Assembly: GCF_029889905.1 (NCBI RefSeq)
Contig: NZ_JARANZ010000016.1
Coordinates: 1-55,765, forward strand
Direction: 5' to 3'
Length of the DNA stretch: 55,765 nucleotides
Source: Chromohalobacter sp. 11-W
GTDB taxonomy: Bacteria; Pseudomonadota; Gammaproteobacteria; Pseudomonadales; Halomonadaceae
Shown: positions 17,444-26,038 of the stretch, one piece after another
Layout: each line of letters starts with the position of its first letter
Position numbering within the stretch: position 1 is the first letter of the stretch
Program-made: the position numbers and the translations under genes
The notes under the pieces: generated by a model
Databases searched by the model: none
The model's input: the letters and a program-made list of their open reading frames with translations, nothing else
What the model was told of the DNA's origin: nothing

Positions 17444-18994
17444 ATGCGATATTCCCGCCGTGATGTATTGGGATGGAGCGTCAAGGCTGGCGTGGCGTTA
17501 GGCGCAGCGTCGGTGGCGCCGTCGATCGTGATGGCTGAGTCACGTCGCCCGCAAGTGGCCTCTGGGGTGATGAGCGGTGACATGCTGAGCGACCGCACGA
17601 TGCTCTGGTCGCGCAGTGATCGCCCCGCGCGGATGCTCGTCGAACTGGCCGACAATCCCGCGTTTCGTGGTGCCCGCCAAGTGCGTGGCCCCAACGTGCT
17701 GCCGAGCGATGGCTTGGTCGGCAAGCTGGACGTCGCGGGGCTCAGTGACATCGATACATTGCACTACCGCGTGCGTTTCGCCGCGCTGGATGACCCGCGT
17801 GCCTTGAGCGAACCGGTCGAAGGGCGTTTGCGCTTGCCGCCGTCCCAGGCGCGCGACGTGCGCTTCGTGTGGTCCGGCGATACGGTCGGGCAAGGCTGGG
17901 GCATCGATGAATCGCGGGGTGGCATGACGATCTACGACACCATGCGCCGTCAGCGTCCCGACTTCTTCATTCACTCCGGCGATACCGTCTACGCCGACGG
18001 CCCCTTGGAAGAGCGCGTAGCGCTGGCTAACGGCGATACTTGGCACAATCTCGTCACCCCGGCCAAGCGCAAGGTGGCGGAAACACTGGACGAGTATCGT
18101 GGCCAGCATACCTACAATCTGCTGGATACCAATCTGCGGCGCTTCAATGCCGAAGTGCCCATGCTCGCCCAATGGGACGATCACGAGACGACCAACAACT
18201 GGTATCCCGGCGAATGGCTCGAGGATGAACGCTACACGGAAAAGAACGTATCGCTACTGGCGGCCCGCGCTCGCCAAGCCTTCCTCGAACACACGCCGCT
18301 ACGCCAACTGTCGACATCGCCGGGGCGTATTCATCGACGTTTTGCGTATGGGCCGTCGCTGGAAATGTTCATGCTCGATATGCGCACCTATCGCGGTGCC
18401 AACAGTCGCAACCGACAAGCCGAGTCCTCCTCGCAGACGGCGTTTCTCGGCGAGGACCAGTTCGCCTGGCTGCGACGCTCGCTGAAAGAATCCTCGGCGA
18501 CATGGAAGGTCATCGCTTCGGATATGCCTATCGGTCTGGTGGTCAGCGATGGTGACGCGTATGAAGCCATCGCCAATGGCGACGCGGGCGGGCCGTTGGG
18601 GCGTGAACTCGAAATCGCCAGGCTCTTGCGGGCGATCCGCGATGACAATGTGAAAAACGTGGTATGGCTGACGGCGGACGTGCACTACACGGCGGCGCAT
18701 CACTATTCGCCGGAGCGCGCCCGTTTCCAGGAGTTCGCGCCCTTCTGGGAATTCGTCAGCGGTCCGTTGCATGCCGGCACCTTTGGTCCCGGCGAGCTGG
18801 ATACGACCTTCGGTCCCGAGGTGGTCTTTCAAAAAGCTCCGCCGAAAGGCGAGTCGAACCTACCGCCGTCGCGGGGCTATCAATTCTTCGGCCAGGTCGA
18901 CCTCGACGGCGAGAGCGAAGCGTTGACGGTGAGTCTGATGGATGCCGCCGGCAACACGCTGCATCGCCAGCAGCTGACGCCGGAGACGGCGTAA
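17444..18994 (+). CDS. phoD: PhoD-like alkaline phosphatase, Tat-exported
   Basis: A 516-residue PhoD-family phosphodiesterase/phosphatase, acting in the periplasm. The N-terminus MRYSRRDVLGW carries a twin-arginine motif followed by a hydrophobic stretch ending AESRRP. Metal-binding motifs include WSGDTVGQGWG, FFIHSGDTVYADG, WDDHETTNNW and WLTADVHYTAAH, matching the Fe/Ca site pattern. GGAGAG precedes 17444; an in-frame ATG at 17414 would put ten residues ahead of the Tat motif. It stands alone and is convergent with lysE-type gene; no Pho box was identified. Confidence 0.85.
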   Translation: MRYSRRDVLGWSVKAGVALGAASVAPSIVMAESRRPQVASGVMSGDMLSDRTMLWSRSDRPARMLVELADNPAFRGARQVRGPNVLPSDGLVGKLDVAGLSDIDTLHYRVRFAALDDPRALSEPVEGRLRLPPSQARDVRFVWSGDTVGQGWGIDESRGGMTIYDTMRRQRPDFFIHSGDTVYADGPLEERVALANGDTWHNLVTPAKRKVAETLDEYRGQHTYNLLDTNLRRFNAEVPMLAQWDDHETTNNWYPGEWLEDERYTEKNVSLLAARARQAFLEHTPLRQLSTSPGRIHRRFAYGPSLEMFMLDMRTYRGANSRNRQAESSSQTAFLGEDQFAWLRRSLKESSATWKVIASDMPIGLVVSDGDAYEAIANGDAGGPLGRELEIARLLRAIRDDNVKNVVWLTADVHYTAAHHYSPERARFQEFAPFWEFVSGPLHAGTFGPGELDTTFGPEVVFQKAPPKGESNLPPSRGYQFFGQVDLDGESEALTVSLMDAAGNTLHRQQLTPETA

Positions 18995-19056
18995 TACGAG
19001 CCTCCGGCCCGCATCGCCGCGTTCCGACATTGAGGTTTGAGCACGGCAGGGCATTG

Positions 19057-19665
19057 CTACGAATCGATAAGCGGTAAGACGACGTATTCATACCCGATGA
19101 TCAGGCCTGTAAGAGCCAAAAGAAGCGCCAGGATACGATTGATGCGTCGCAGCAGGGCGTGATCATGAATGGCTTTTCCCATCGCGCTACCCAGTAATGC
19201 GTAGCTTCCTGGCGCGCCGGTCGCCAGTACGCCAATGAGCAGCGCCACCATGATGAGGTCTGGCCCTTCTATATGCATTGCGGGTAGCTGGATGGTCGCG
19301 ATAGGTAGTGTGGCGACGATGCCTTTGGGGTTGAGTAATTGCATCAATAACCCTTCCTTGAAGCGCAAGGGACGCGATACTGCATCCACATCGTTCCTGT
19401 GAGGAGTGGATTTGGCTATCTTGATCGACAGGTAAAGAATGTAAAGCGTGCCGAGTGCACTGATGATCAGGAGTGTCTTTCCCTGTATGAGCACGCTTCC
19501 CAGCCAGCCAAACAGTAGAAGCATCAGCCACATCGCTGTGCCGACTCCGATGAAAAATCCTGTCGATTCCTTGGTTTGCCCGTTGATTCCGGCATTCAGT
19601 CCAAGCAGGTTCACCGGCCCGGGCGTGTACATCACGCTTATGGCATAGGCGAGCATCGCGAGCAT
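19057..19665 (-). CDS. LysE/RhtB-family amino-acid exporter
   Basis: A 202-residue inner-membrane protein with about six hydrophobic segments. The N-terminus shows YTPGPVNLLGLNAGINGQ, close to the PGP-N motif of LysE/RhtB exporters, and the middle has LLNPKGIVATLP, the second typical motif. The substrate cannot be read from sequence. AGGA lies ahead of the start at 19665. It starts 17 bases after the AraC-type regulator on the same strand, so that regulator likely controls it. Confidence 0.85.
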   Translation of the reverse strand: MLAMLAYAISVMYTPGPVNLLGLNAGINGQTKESTGFFIGVGTAMWLMLLLFGWLGSVLIQGKTLLIISALGTLYILYLSIKIAKSTPHRNDVDAVSRPLRFKEGLLMQLLNPKGIVATLPIATIQLPAMHIEGPDLIMVALLIGVLATGAPGSYALLGSAMGKAIHDHALLRRINRILALLLALTGLIIGYEYVVLPLIDS

Positions 19666-19682
19666 GAGGGTTTCCTGTCTTG

Positions 19683-20513
19683 CTAAGTGAAAATATGGGT
19701 TTGGTATTGTCGCGGTGTCATGCCGTAAATCCGCTTGAAACGACGGTTGAAATGGCTGAGGTCAGAAAAGCCGCAGCATAAGGCAGCCTCCATGACACTC
19801 TCGCCGTTTTCGAGGTGGCGCCGGGCGGCATTGACCCTGCAGTTCAATACATATTGGTGCGGCGTAATTCCGTACTGTGTCCTGAACGTTCTCAGGAAGT
19901 GATACTTGGAAATGTTGGCGGAATGGCTGATGTCATCCAGGCTGATATCGTATCTGGCATTTTCATGGATGAAGTCCTTCGCCCTTTCGAGCAGCGAGTC
20001 CGGCCGCCTGGCCCGCTCGTTTGGGGCAAAATTTCCGGCGCGCTCGGCCAGGCGAGCCGCAATGCGATACAGAGCATATTCTTGCTCGATCTGACTCGTC
20101 TCCTGTTCCTCGATCATGCGTGATAGGGCGATGATCTCGTCGCGCAAGGGGACATCTTTCATGAGGGTGGGGACCAGGCGAGTGGCCTGCAGGCCTTGCA
20201 TGCCCATGGCATTGGCAATGAGCGGGTCGAGCTCGTCGGGATGAATATAGAGCATGACATAATCGAGGGCGTCGCCGCCCCCGGCGTGGCCGTCATGCAC
20301 CTCATCAGGATGCAAAGTGATCACGCTACCTGGTGGGCTGCGGTGAAATTCACCGTTGCTGAAGAAATCCTGACGTCCTGCCAGTGTGACCCCCAGTGCA
20401 TATTCTTCATGTGCATGCCGGTCGTACTGGAAGTCGTTCATCGTGGCATGCAATGCCGTCATGCGTGCCACATGCCGGCTTTTCATGAACCGGAAACGAC
20501 TCGTGGATTGCAT
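19683..20513 (-). CDS. AraC-family regulator with cupin-type sensor
   Basis: A 276-residue regulator. Residues ~20-150 form a cupin-like arm (YDRHAHEEYALGVTLAG, GSVITLHPDEVHDGHAG), and residues ~180-276 hold the two AraC helix-turn-helix units, with DDISHSANISKYHFLRTFRTQYGITPHQYVLNCR and the signature GFSDLSHFNRRFKRIYGMTPRQY. AAGGAGG is five bases before the start at 20513. It probably senses an amino acid or related compound and activates the exporter just downstream. Confidence 0.85.
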   Translation of the reverse strand: MQSTSRFRFMKSRHVARMTALHATMNDFQYDRHAHEEYALGVTLAGRQDFFSNGEFHRSPPGSVITLHPDEVHDGHAGGGDALDYVMLYIHPDELDPLIANAMGMQGLQATRLVPTLMKDVPLRDEIIALSRMIEEQETSQIEQEYALYRIAARLAERAGNFAPNERARRPDSLLERAKDFIHENARYDISLDDISHSANISKYHFLRTFRTQYGITPHQYVLNCRVNAARRHLENGESVMEAALCCGFSDLSHFNRRFKRIYGMTPRQYQTHIFT

Positions 20514-20720
20514 GGTGTCCTCCTTACGTCCCGGTCGTGCCATGACAACGCCACTTTAGCGCGTCACGAGGGAGCGGGCTTGAACGATATTGCGCACTTT
20601 GTGCTTTCGGCGTGCCGGATGCGCGCACCCACGACCATGGCGGGCCCGTCCGCTGCACCTCGGCAGGCCGTGCGTGTCCTGCTACGCTGCAAGCTCGATT
20701 CGTGAGGGCAGGGAGCGTGC

Positions 20721-21320
20721 ATGGCGGAAAGGCAGCAGGAATTAGCGGGATTGGATCACTTGCTCGAACGGATCGGGCAGGCGCCCCGGCGCGATGATGA
20801 GCGTGTCCAGCTTGGCGACATGCTGACGGCGGTGGGGCAGGGGTCGTTTGGTTCCTTGCTGTTGGTGCCGGGGGTGATCACGCTGTTGCCGTTGGTAGGA
20901 GATATTCCCGGCGTGCCCACGTTGATGGCGATATTGGTCCTGCTGGTGGCGGGGCAACTGCTGGTAGGGCGCCGCACGTTCTGGTTGCCGCAATGGCTTT
21001 TGAAGCGCTCGGTTTCGCGCGCCAAGCTGGACAAGGCGGTGGCCTGGATGCGCAAGCCGGCCCGGGCCATCGACCGCTTGTTGAAACCGCGACTGACCTG
21101 GCTGACCCAGCGCGCCGGCACTTATCTCGTGGCATTTTTCTGCTTTCTCATTGCCCTGGCGATGCCGCTGATGGAAGTGGTGCCTTTCTCGGCCAATGGC
21201 GCGGGCTTGGCCCTGATGATGTTCGGCTTGTCGTTGATGGCCAATGACGGCCTCTGGGCGCTGCTGGCACTGATCCTCACCGGAGGGACGGTGAGTGGCG
21301 TGGCTTACGCCCTGCTGTGA
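20721..21320 (+). CDS. ExoD-family membrane protein
   Basis: A 199-residue protein matching the ExoD family (named from exopolysaccharide synthesis in rhizobia). A short soluble N-terminus with a LGDMLTAVGQGSFGSLLLVPGVITLLPLVGDIPGVPT run is followed by four or so membrane segments, including the C-terminal MPLMEVVPFSANGAG. GGGAG precedes the start. The molecular role of ExoD is not settled. Its stop lies nine bases from the convergent LysR-type gene. Confidence 0.82.
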   Translation: MAERQQELAGLDHLLERIGQAPRRDDERVQLGDMLTAVGQGSFGSLLLVPGVITLLPLVGDIPGVPTLMAILVLLVAGQLLVGRRTFWLPQWLLKRSVSRAKLDKAVAWMRKPARAIDRLLKPRLTWLTQRAGTYLVAFFCFLIALAMPLMEVVPFSANGAGLALMMFGLSLMANDGLWALLALILTGGTVSGVAYALL

Positions 21321-21329
21321 TCTACCACG

Positions 21330-22259
21330 TCAAAAAGCTGCTTCACCGCCATGATCGGCATGAAATTCGTGCTGTAGCCAGTCCAGCAATGCCAGCGTTT
21401 CCACCCGCGATTGAGCACCTTGTCGTGTATACACCGAGAGCGCGTCGCTGAGGGGCAGCGACGCATCGACCGGTCGCACGAGCTGGCCGTGTTGCACCAG
21501 ATGCTCGGCCGTGCGTCGCCAGCCAAGAGCAATACCGTGCCCGGCAAGTGCCGCCTGAAGGACCAGCGGATAACTATTGAAAATCATGCCGTTCCCCAGG
21601 ATGGGCACGACATTCCCCATGGCGCGTAGCCAACTATCCCACTCGAACCAGTCCGGTGCGTCGGCCCTGTGGTGCAGCAAACGGTGCTCGGCGAGGTTCG
21701 CCAGCGTGATGGGGTGGCGCTGCGCGTCGAGATAGTCGGGGCTGCAGATCGGAAATATCTCGTCTGACGCGGTGAAGGACAGCGCGTGGCTGCCGCTGGG
21801 GCGTCCGCTGGTTTGTAGTGCGACGTCGAAATAGTCGTGATGCTCGACCACCGGGCGCGTCGAGGTCACCAGGCGTACTTCGATTTCCGGATGCTGCCGG
21901 TTGAACGCGGCGAGGCGTGGCATGACCCAGTAGAAGGCTTCGCAGAGCTGGCAGAAGAGCACGACCACACCGTCATGCACTTCCTCTCGCAAGGTATTGG
22001 CATGCGTTGCGACGCTTTCCAGAGCGGTGCTCACCGTGCGCCCGAACTCGCGGCCGGCGGCGGTGAGGAAGACGCCCCGGTTACGCCGCTCGAATAGTGC
22101 TACGCCGAGGTTTTCTTCCAAGGCGCGAATCTGGCGGCTGACGGCGGCTTGGGTAAGATGCAGCTCTTCGGCAGCACGCGAGAAGCTTTCCAGACGCGTG
22201 GCAGCCTCGAAGGGCATCAGGCTGGCGAGTGGCGGTAGGGCCTTGCCTAGTCGGTTCAT
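21330..22259 (-). CDS. LysR-family regulator (GcvA-like)
   Basis: About 309 residues from MNRLGKALPPLASL (22259); an ATG 24 bases earlier is also possible. The helix-turn-helix is SFSRAAEELHLTQAAVSRQIRALEENLGVALFERRNRGVFLTAAG, and the rest is the periplasmic-binding-like effector domain (AALAGHGIALGWRRTAEHLV is typical of the GcvA group). It diverges from the EamA transporter gene with a 104-base gap, the classic layout for control of a neighbouring gene. Confidence 0.85.
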   Translation of the reverse strand: MNRLGKALPPLASLMPFEAATRLESFSRAAEELHLTQAAVSRQIRALEENLGVALFERRNRGVFLTAAGREFGRTVSTALESVATHANTLREEVHDGVVVLFCQLCEAFYWVMPRLAAFNRQHPEIEVRLVTSTRPVVEHHDYFDVALQTSGRPSGSHALSFTASDEIFPICSPDYLDAQRHPITLANLAEHRLLHHRADAPDWFEWDSWLRAMGNVVPILGNGMIFNSYPLVLQAALAGHGIALGWRRTAEHLVQHGQLVRPVDASLPLSDALSVYTRQGAQSRVETLALLDWLQHEFHADHGGEAAF

Positions 22260-22363
22260 ATGCGATCCATAATCATAGCTCATGGAAAGTGACGTATAAC
22301 TCGTTTGTCGTGCATGCCTGGGGCGCGCACCCTTGAGCGGCTTATTGCTCAGGGAGAACCTTC

Positions 22364-23365
22364 ATGAAGCCGGTTATTGGGGCGCAAGCCTCGGCATGGC
22401 AAGGCATCGGTTGTATCTTTGCCTCGGTCTTCTGTCTTTCGATGGCCGACGCTCTGGTTAAGTATATCAGCAATGACGTGGGTATTTGGCAGTTGTACGT
22501 GCTGCGTGCACTGCTGGCGTCGCCGCTTTTGGGGTTGGTACTTGGACCTCGCGGCGTGGTGCGCTTGGGTTGGGCGCTGCGACGTCGCTGGGTACTGGTC
22601 AGAACCGGCTTGTTGATGGCCATGTGGTTGGCATTCTATGCGGCGCTTCCGACGTTGACGCTCTCCATGGCGGCGGTGGCGTTGTACACCTCGCCGTTGT
22701 TCATTGCCTTGTTCGCTGCTTGGTTGGCTGGCGAGCGGCTATCGGCAGGTGGCTGGTGGGGGATCGCCCTGGGCTTTGCCGGCGTGGTGCTGATATTGCG
22801 CCCGGGGACGATGCACTTCACGCCCACGGTTTTATTGCCGCTGTTGGCGGCGGTGTGCTACGCACTGGCTTGCGTGGTGACGCGTATCCACTGTCGCGAC
22901 GAGGCGCCGCTGGTGCTTTCCGGGGCGCTGAATCTGGGCTTCTTGTGTCTGGGCGCGGTGGGCTGTCTGTGGATGACGCTGCACGGGCAGCCGTCGACCG
23001 GAGGTACCACGCCGGCTTTCCTGACGTCAGCCTGGCGTTCGCTTCCCGCCGACACCTGGTGGCTGCTGGCGGGGCTAGGGGTACTCTTCGTGCTGGCCAG
23101 CAGCACGGTGGCCAAGGCCTATCAAGTGGCCCCGGCTGCGCTGATCGGCGTGTTCGACTATGCCTATCTCGTCTTCGCGGCGGGGTGGAGCTGGTGGCTG
23201 TTCGAGACGACGCCTGATATGCCCACTGTGCTGGGCATGGCTTGCGTGGGGCTTGCGGGGGGTATCGTCTGGCGCTGTGCACCCGGAGGATCAGCTTCCT
23301 GTGGCGCCATAGCGAGCCGCGAGACTGCTCATTGCCCGCCAACCTGTGGGCGGGGATCAGGTTGA
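22364..23365 (+). CDS. EamA (DMT) family metabolite exporter
   Basis: A 333-residue membrane protein with about ten hydrophobic segments in two EamA repeats (first GIGCIFASVFCLSMADALVKYIS to GFAGVVLILRPG; second from LLPLLAAVCYALACVV). The substrate is unknown. The last ~30 residues after GGIVWRCAPGG are not hydrophobic and look like an extra tail. GGGAGAA precedes the start. It is divergent from the LysR-type gene. Confidence 0.82.
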   Translation: MKPVIGAQASAWQGIGCIFASVFCLSMADALVKYISNDVGIWQLYVLRALLASPLLGLVLGPRGVVRLGWALRRRWVLVRTGLLMAMWLAFYAALPTLTLSMAAVALYTSPLFIALFAAWLAGERLSAGGWWGIALGFAGVVLILRPGTMHFTPTVLLPLLAAVCYALACVVTRIHCRDEAPLVLSGALNLGFLCLGAVGCLWMTLHGQPSTGGTTPAFLTSAWRSLPADTWWLLAGLGVLFVLASSTVAKAYQVAPAALIGVFDYAYLVFAAGWSWWLFETTPDMPTVLGMACVGLAGGIVWRCAPGGSASCGAIASRETAHCPPTCGRGSG

Positions 23366-23432
23366 GTCTGGCGCGATCATTCCCTATACCTAGGGGCACG
23401 TTTCTATTTCAACACGGACAAGGAGTTGTCGC

Positions 23433-24140
23433 ATGTTGACCTTCGTTTCCTGGCTGTTCATCGCCCTCGGTGTGGCGACGGCATTGGCCATTGCCCTGGA
23501 TGTGGCCAAACGCCCGCAGCCCATGGCGGTCATGAATGTGACGTGGCCGATCACCGGGCTTTATATGCCAGTGCTGGGCTGGTGGGCCTATGCACGCATG
23601 GGTCGCGCCGCGCCTTCGGCGGGTGACCAGGAGAGCCATGGGCATGGTGAAGATCATGAGCACGACCATGGTCATGCTCACCACCATCATGGTGATAAGC
23701 CCAAGTGGCAGGGCGTTTTCGTCTCGGCCACACACTGCGGGGGCGGTTGTACCGCAGGCGATGTCGTCACTGCGCCGCTGGCGACCCTGACCGGGTTTTC
23801 CCTGCTCGGGTCGGCGACGCTGGGGCACTTCGTGCTGGCCTTCATCGGGGCGTATCTCTTCGGCGTGCTGTTTCAATACTTGCCGATTCGGGGGATGAGC
23901 GATAGCGGCCCCCGCCAGGCCCTGATCGATGCCATCAAGGCGGATACGCTTTCGCTGGTCGCCTTTCAGGCCGGCATGTACGTCTGGATGCTGATCGCTA
24001 TTCACGGCTGGATGGGCGAGATGAACGCTTTCTCGGTGACGTTCTGGTTCATGATGCAGATCGCCATGCTGATCGGGTTCGCAACGTCCTATCCAGCCAA
24101 CTGGATATTGATCAACCGAGGCATCAAGCACGCGATGTAA
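23433..24140 (+). CDS. DUF4396 membrane protein with His-rich loop
   Basis: A 235-residue protein with one or two N-terminal membrane segments, a very His-rich stretch at residues 69-86 (SHGHGEDHEHDHGHAHHHH), then HCGGGCTAGDVV at 101-110 and about four further membrane segments. This is the DUF4396 arrangement. The histidine run and the HCGGGC motif suggest binding of a transition metal such as zinc, nickel or copper. Function is unknown. AAGGAG precedes the start; it is followed by a symmetrical hairpin and the convergent argC. Confidence 0.75.
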   Translation: MLTFVSWLFIALGVATALAIALDVAKRPQPMAVMNVTWPITGLYMPVLGWWAYARMGRAAPSAGDQESHGHGEDHEHDHGHAHHHHGDKPKWQGVFVSATHCGGGCTAGDVVTAPLATLTGFSLLGSATLGHFVLAFIGAYLFGVLFQYLPIRGMSDSGPRQALIDAIKADTLSLVAFQAGMYVWMLIAIHGWMGEMNAFSVTFWFMMQIAMLIGFATSYPANWILINRGIKHAM

Positions 24141-24145
24141 GGCGG

Positions 24146-24181
24146 CGTGATCACCGCATGATTCGCCGTGCGGTGATCACG
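24146..24181. terminator. 13-bp inverted repeat between convergent genes
   Basis: CGTGATCACCGCA (24146-24158) and TGCGGTGATCACG (24169-24181) are exact reverse complements around a ten-base loop, placed between the DUF4396 gene and the convergent argC. The position suits a shared transcript end. No clear T-run follows on either strand, so intrinsic termination is not certain. Confidence 0.55.
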
Positions 24182-24194
24182 GGAGTTGCCGTTC

Positions 24195-25142
24195 TCATGC
24201 CGAGAGGCCGCTGGCCTCGTCCACGCCGAGATGCAAGTTCATGCTTTGCACGGCGGCCCCGGCCGCGCCCTTGCCGAGGTTATCCAACCGGGCGACGAGG
24301 GAGACATGCTCATGGTTGCCGAACACGAACAGGTCGACCCGGTTGGTGTCGTTGCAGCCCTGCACCTCGAAGAAGCCGCCATCCAGGTTGGCGGGATCCT
24401 CGAGGGGCATGATGCGAACGAAGGTCTCGCCTGCGTAGTGGTCGGCGTAGGCTTGGCGCAGCGCCTCGGCCGTGGCCCCGGGGCTAAGCTGGTCGACGTG
24501 CAGGGGAATCGTCACCGACAGACCCTTGAGGAAGGGGCCGACGATCGGCTGGAAAATCGGTGTCCGCTCTAGCCCGCCGTGCACACGCATTTCCGGTAAG
24601 TGCTTGTGGGTAAGCTCCATGGCGTAGGGACGCGGTGCGGCCAGGCGGCCGTCGTGGCTGGCTTCGTACTCGGCGATCAGCTTTTTGCCGCCGCCGCTGT
24701 AGCCGGTGATCGAATGCGCTGCCAGCGGTGTGTTTGCGGGCAGCAGGCCAGCGTCGACCAGCGGCCGCGTGAGCATGATGAAGGCGCTGGCATGGCAGCC
24801 TGGATTGGCGATGCGCTTGCTGGCGCGAATGGCATCACGCTGGCCCGGCGCCAGCTCGGGTAGTCCGTAGGTCCACTCGGCATCGGTGCGGAAGGCCGTG
24901 CTAGCGTCGATCAGGCAGGTGTCGGGATTGTCGAGCAGCGCTGCTGCCTCGCGAGAAGCGGCATCGGGCAGGCACAGAAAGGCCACATCGGCGGCGTTGA
25001 GCAGGCGTGCACGTTCGGTGGCATCCTTGCGCTTGTCGCCGTCGATGCGCAGCAGTTCGATATCGGCGCGTGCCTCGAGATAATCCAGCAGTCGCAGCCC
25101 AGTGGTGCCTTCCTGGCCGTCTACGTATACCTTGAATGCCAT
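24195..25142 (-). CDS. argC: ArgC type 2, N-acetyl-gamma-glutamyl-phosphate reductase
   Basis: A 315-residue NADPH-dependent reductase of arginine synthesis, turning N-acetylglutamyl phosphate into the semialdehyde. The N-terminal [18 protein letters not shown] is typical of the short, type 2 ArgC; the catalytic cysteine is C116 in [11 protein letters not shown] start at MAFKVYVDG (25142), since the longer frame upstream is not ArgC-like. It stands alone without other arg genes, which is common. Confidence 0.88.
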   Translation of the reverse strand: MAFKVYVDGQEGTTGLRLLDYLEARADIELLRIDGDKRKDATERARLLNAADVAFLCLPDAASREAAALLDNPDTCLIDASTAFRTDAEWTYGLPELAPGQRDAIRASKRIANPGCHASAFIMLTRPLVDAGLLPANTPLAAHSITGYSGGGKKLIAEYEASHDGRLAAPRPYAMELTHKHLPEMRVHGGLERTPIFQPIVGPFLKGLSVTIPLHVDQLSPGATAEALRQAYADHYAGETFVRIMPLEDPANLDGGFFEVQGCNDTNRVDLFVFGNHEHVSLVARLDNLGKGAAGAAVQSMNLHLGVDEASGLSA

Positions 25143-25341
25143 GGGAAATTCATTGCCTCGTTGACCGGGTCCGTACATGCCGGCAGCACTTGCCAGCGAA
25201 TCGTCCTCCATTGTGCGTCGATGCGGCCGCGCTGTCATGTTTCCGAGCGTCAATCCGCTTGTCGTGACTCGCAAAAACGACCAATCTGAAGGGGTTAGGA
25301 CTCTGCATCACCCACTGAGACAAGCGTGATAAGGACGACAT

Positions 25342-26022
25342 ATGAACAAGCGCGTATTGGCTTTCGATGTCTATGGCACCTTGATTGACACCCACGGCGT
25401 GGTGGAGGCCTTGAACGCTGAATTGGGCGATACCCGAATGGCGTTGCCTTTTTCGCAGCGTTGGCGGGATAAGCAGCTTGAATTTGCCTTTCGTCGCTCG
25501 CTTATGGGCGCTTATGCGAGCTTCGCCGATTGCACGCGCGATGCGCTGGAATTCACCGACCGCGCCATGGGCAGCCAGCTCTCGGAGGTCGCCAAGGACC
25601 GGCTGATGGCGCTTTATGGACGTCTGCCGGCGTTTTCCGATGTCGCCGAAGGACTGGCACGCTTGAGCGATGCCGGCATGCGCTGCGTGGCGTTTTCCAA
25701 CGGCACCCGGGAGGCGGTGACGGGGTTGTTGGCCCAGGCAGGTATCCGTGAGCGCTTCGATGCCATCGTCAGTGTCGACGACATCAAACGCTTCAAGCCC
25801 GATCCTGCCGTGTACGCTTATTTGCGCCAATGCACCGAGTCGAAGGCCGCCGATACCTGGCTGATTTCCAGCAATCCCTTCGACATCATCGGGGCCAAGT
25901 ACGCTGGCTTGCATGCGGCCTGGGTACGCCGCAGTGCGGAGGCGCCCTTCGATCCCTGGGGCGATGAGCCCGACATGACGGTGAGCGATCTCGACGAACT
26001 CGCGGAGCGCCTGGTGAGGTAA
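25342..26022 (+). CDS. Haloacid dehalogenase type II family hydrolase
   Basis: A 226-residue HAD-superfamily enzyme of the L-2-haloacid dehalogenase group. Motif I is FDVYGTLIDT with nucleophile D9, motif II is AFSNGT, the lysine is in RFKPDPAVY, and motif IV is SSNPFDIIGAKYAGL. Such enzymes swap halide for hydroxyl on 2-halo acids, but many annotated members act on other small acids. AAGGACGAC precedes the start. A second paralogue lies at 29162. Confidence 0.8.
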   Translation: MNKRVLAFDVYGTLIDTHGVVEALNAELGDTRMALPFSQRWRDKQLEFAFRRSLMGAYASFADCTRDALEFTDRAMGSQLSEVAKDRLMALYGRLPAFSDVAEGLARLSDAGMRCVAFSNGTREAVTGLLAQAGIRERFDAIVSVDDIKRFKPDPAVYAYLRQCTESKAADTWLISSNPFDIIGAKYAGLHAAWVRRSAEAPFDPWGDEPDMTVSDLDELAERLVR

Positions 26023-26038
26023 GCGCGGCGAGACACGC

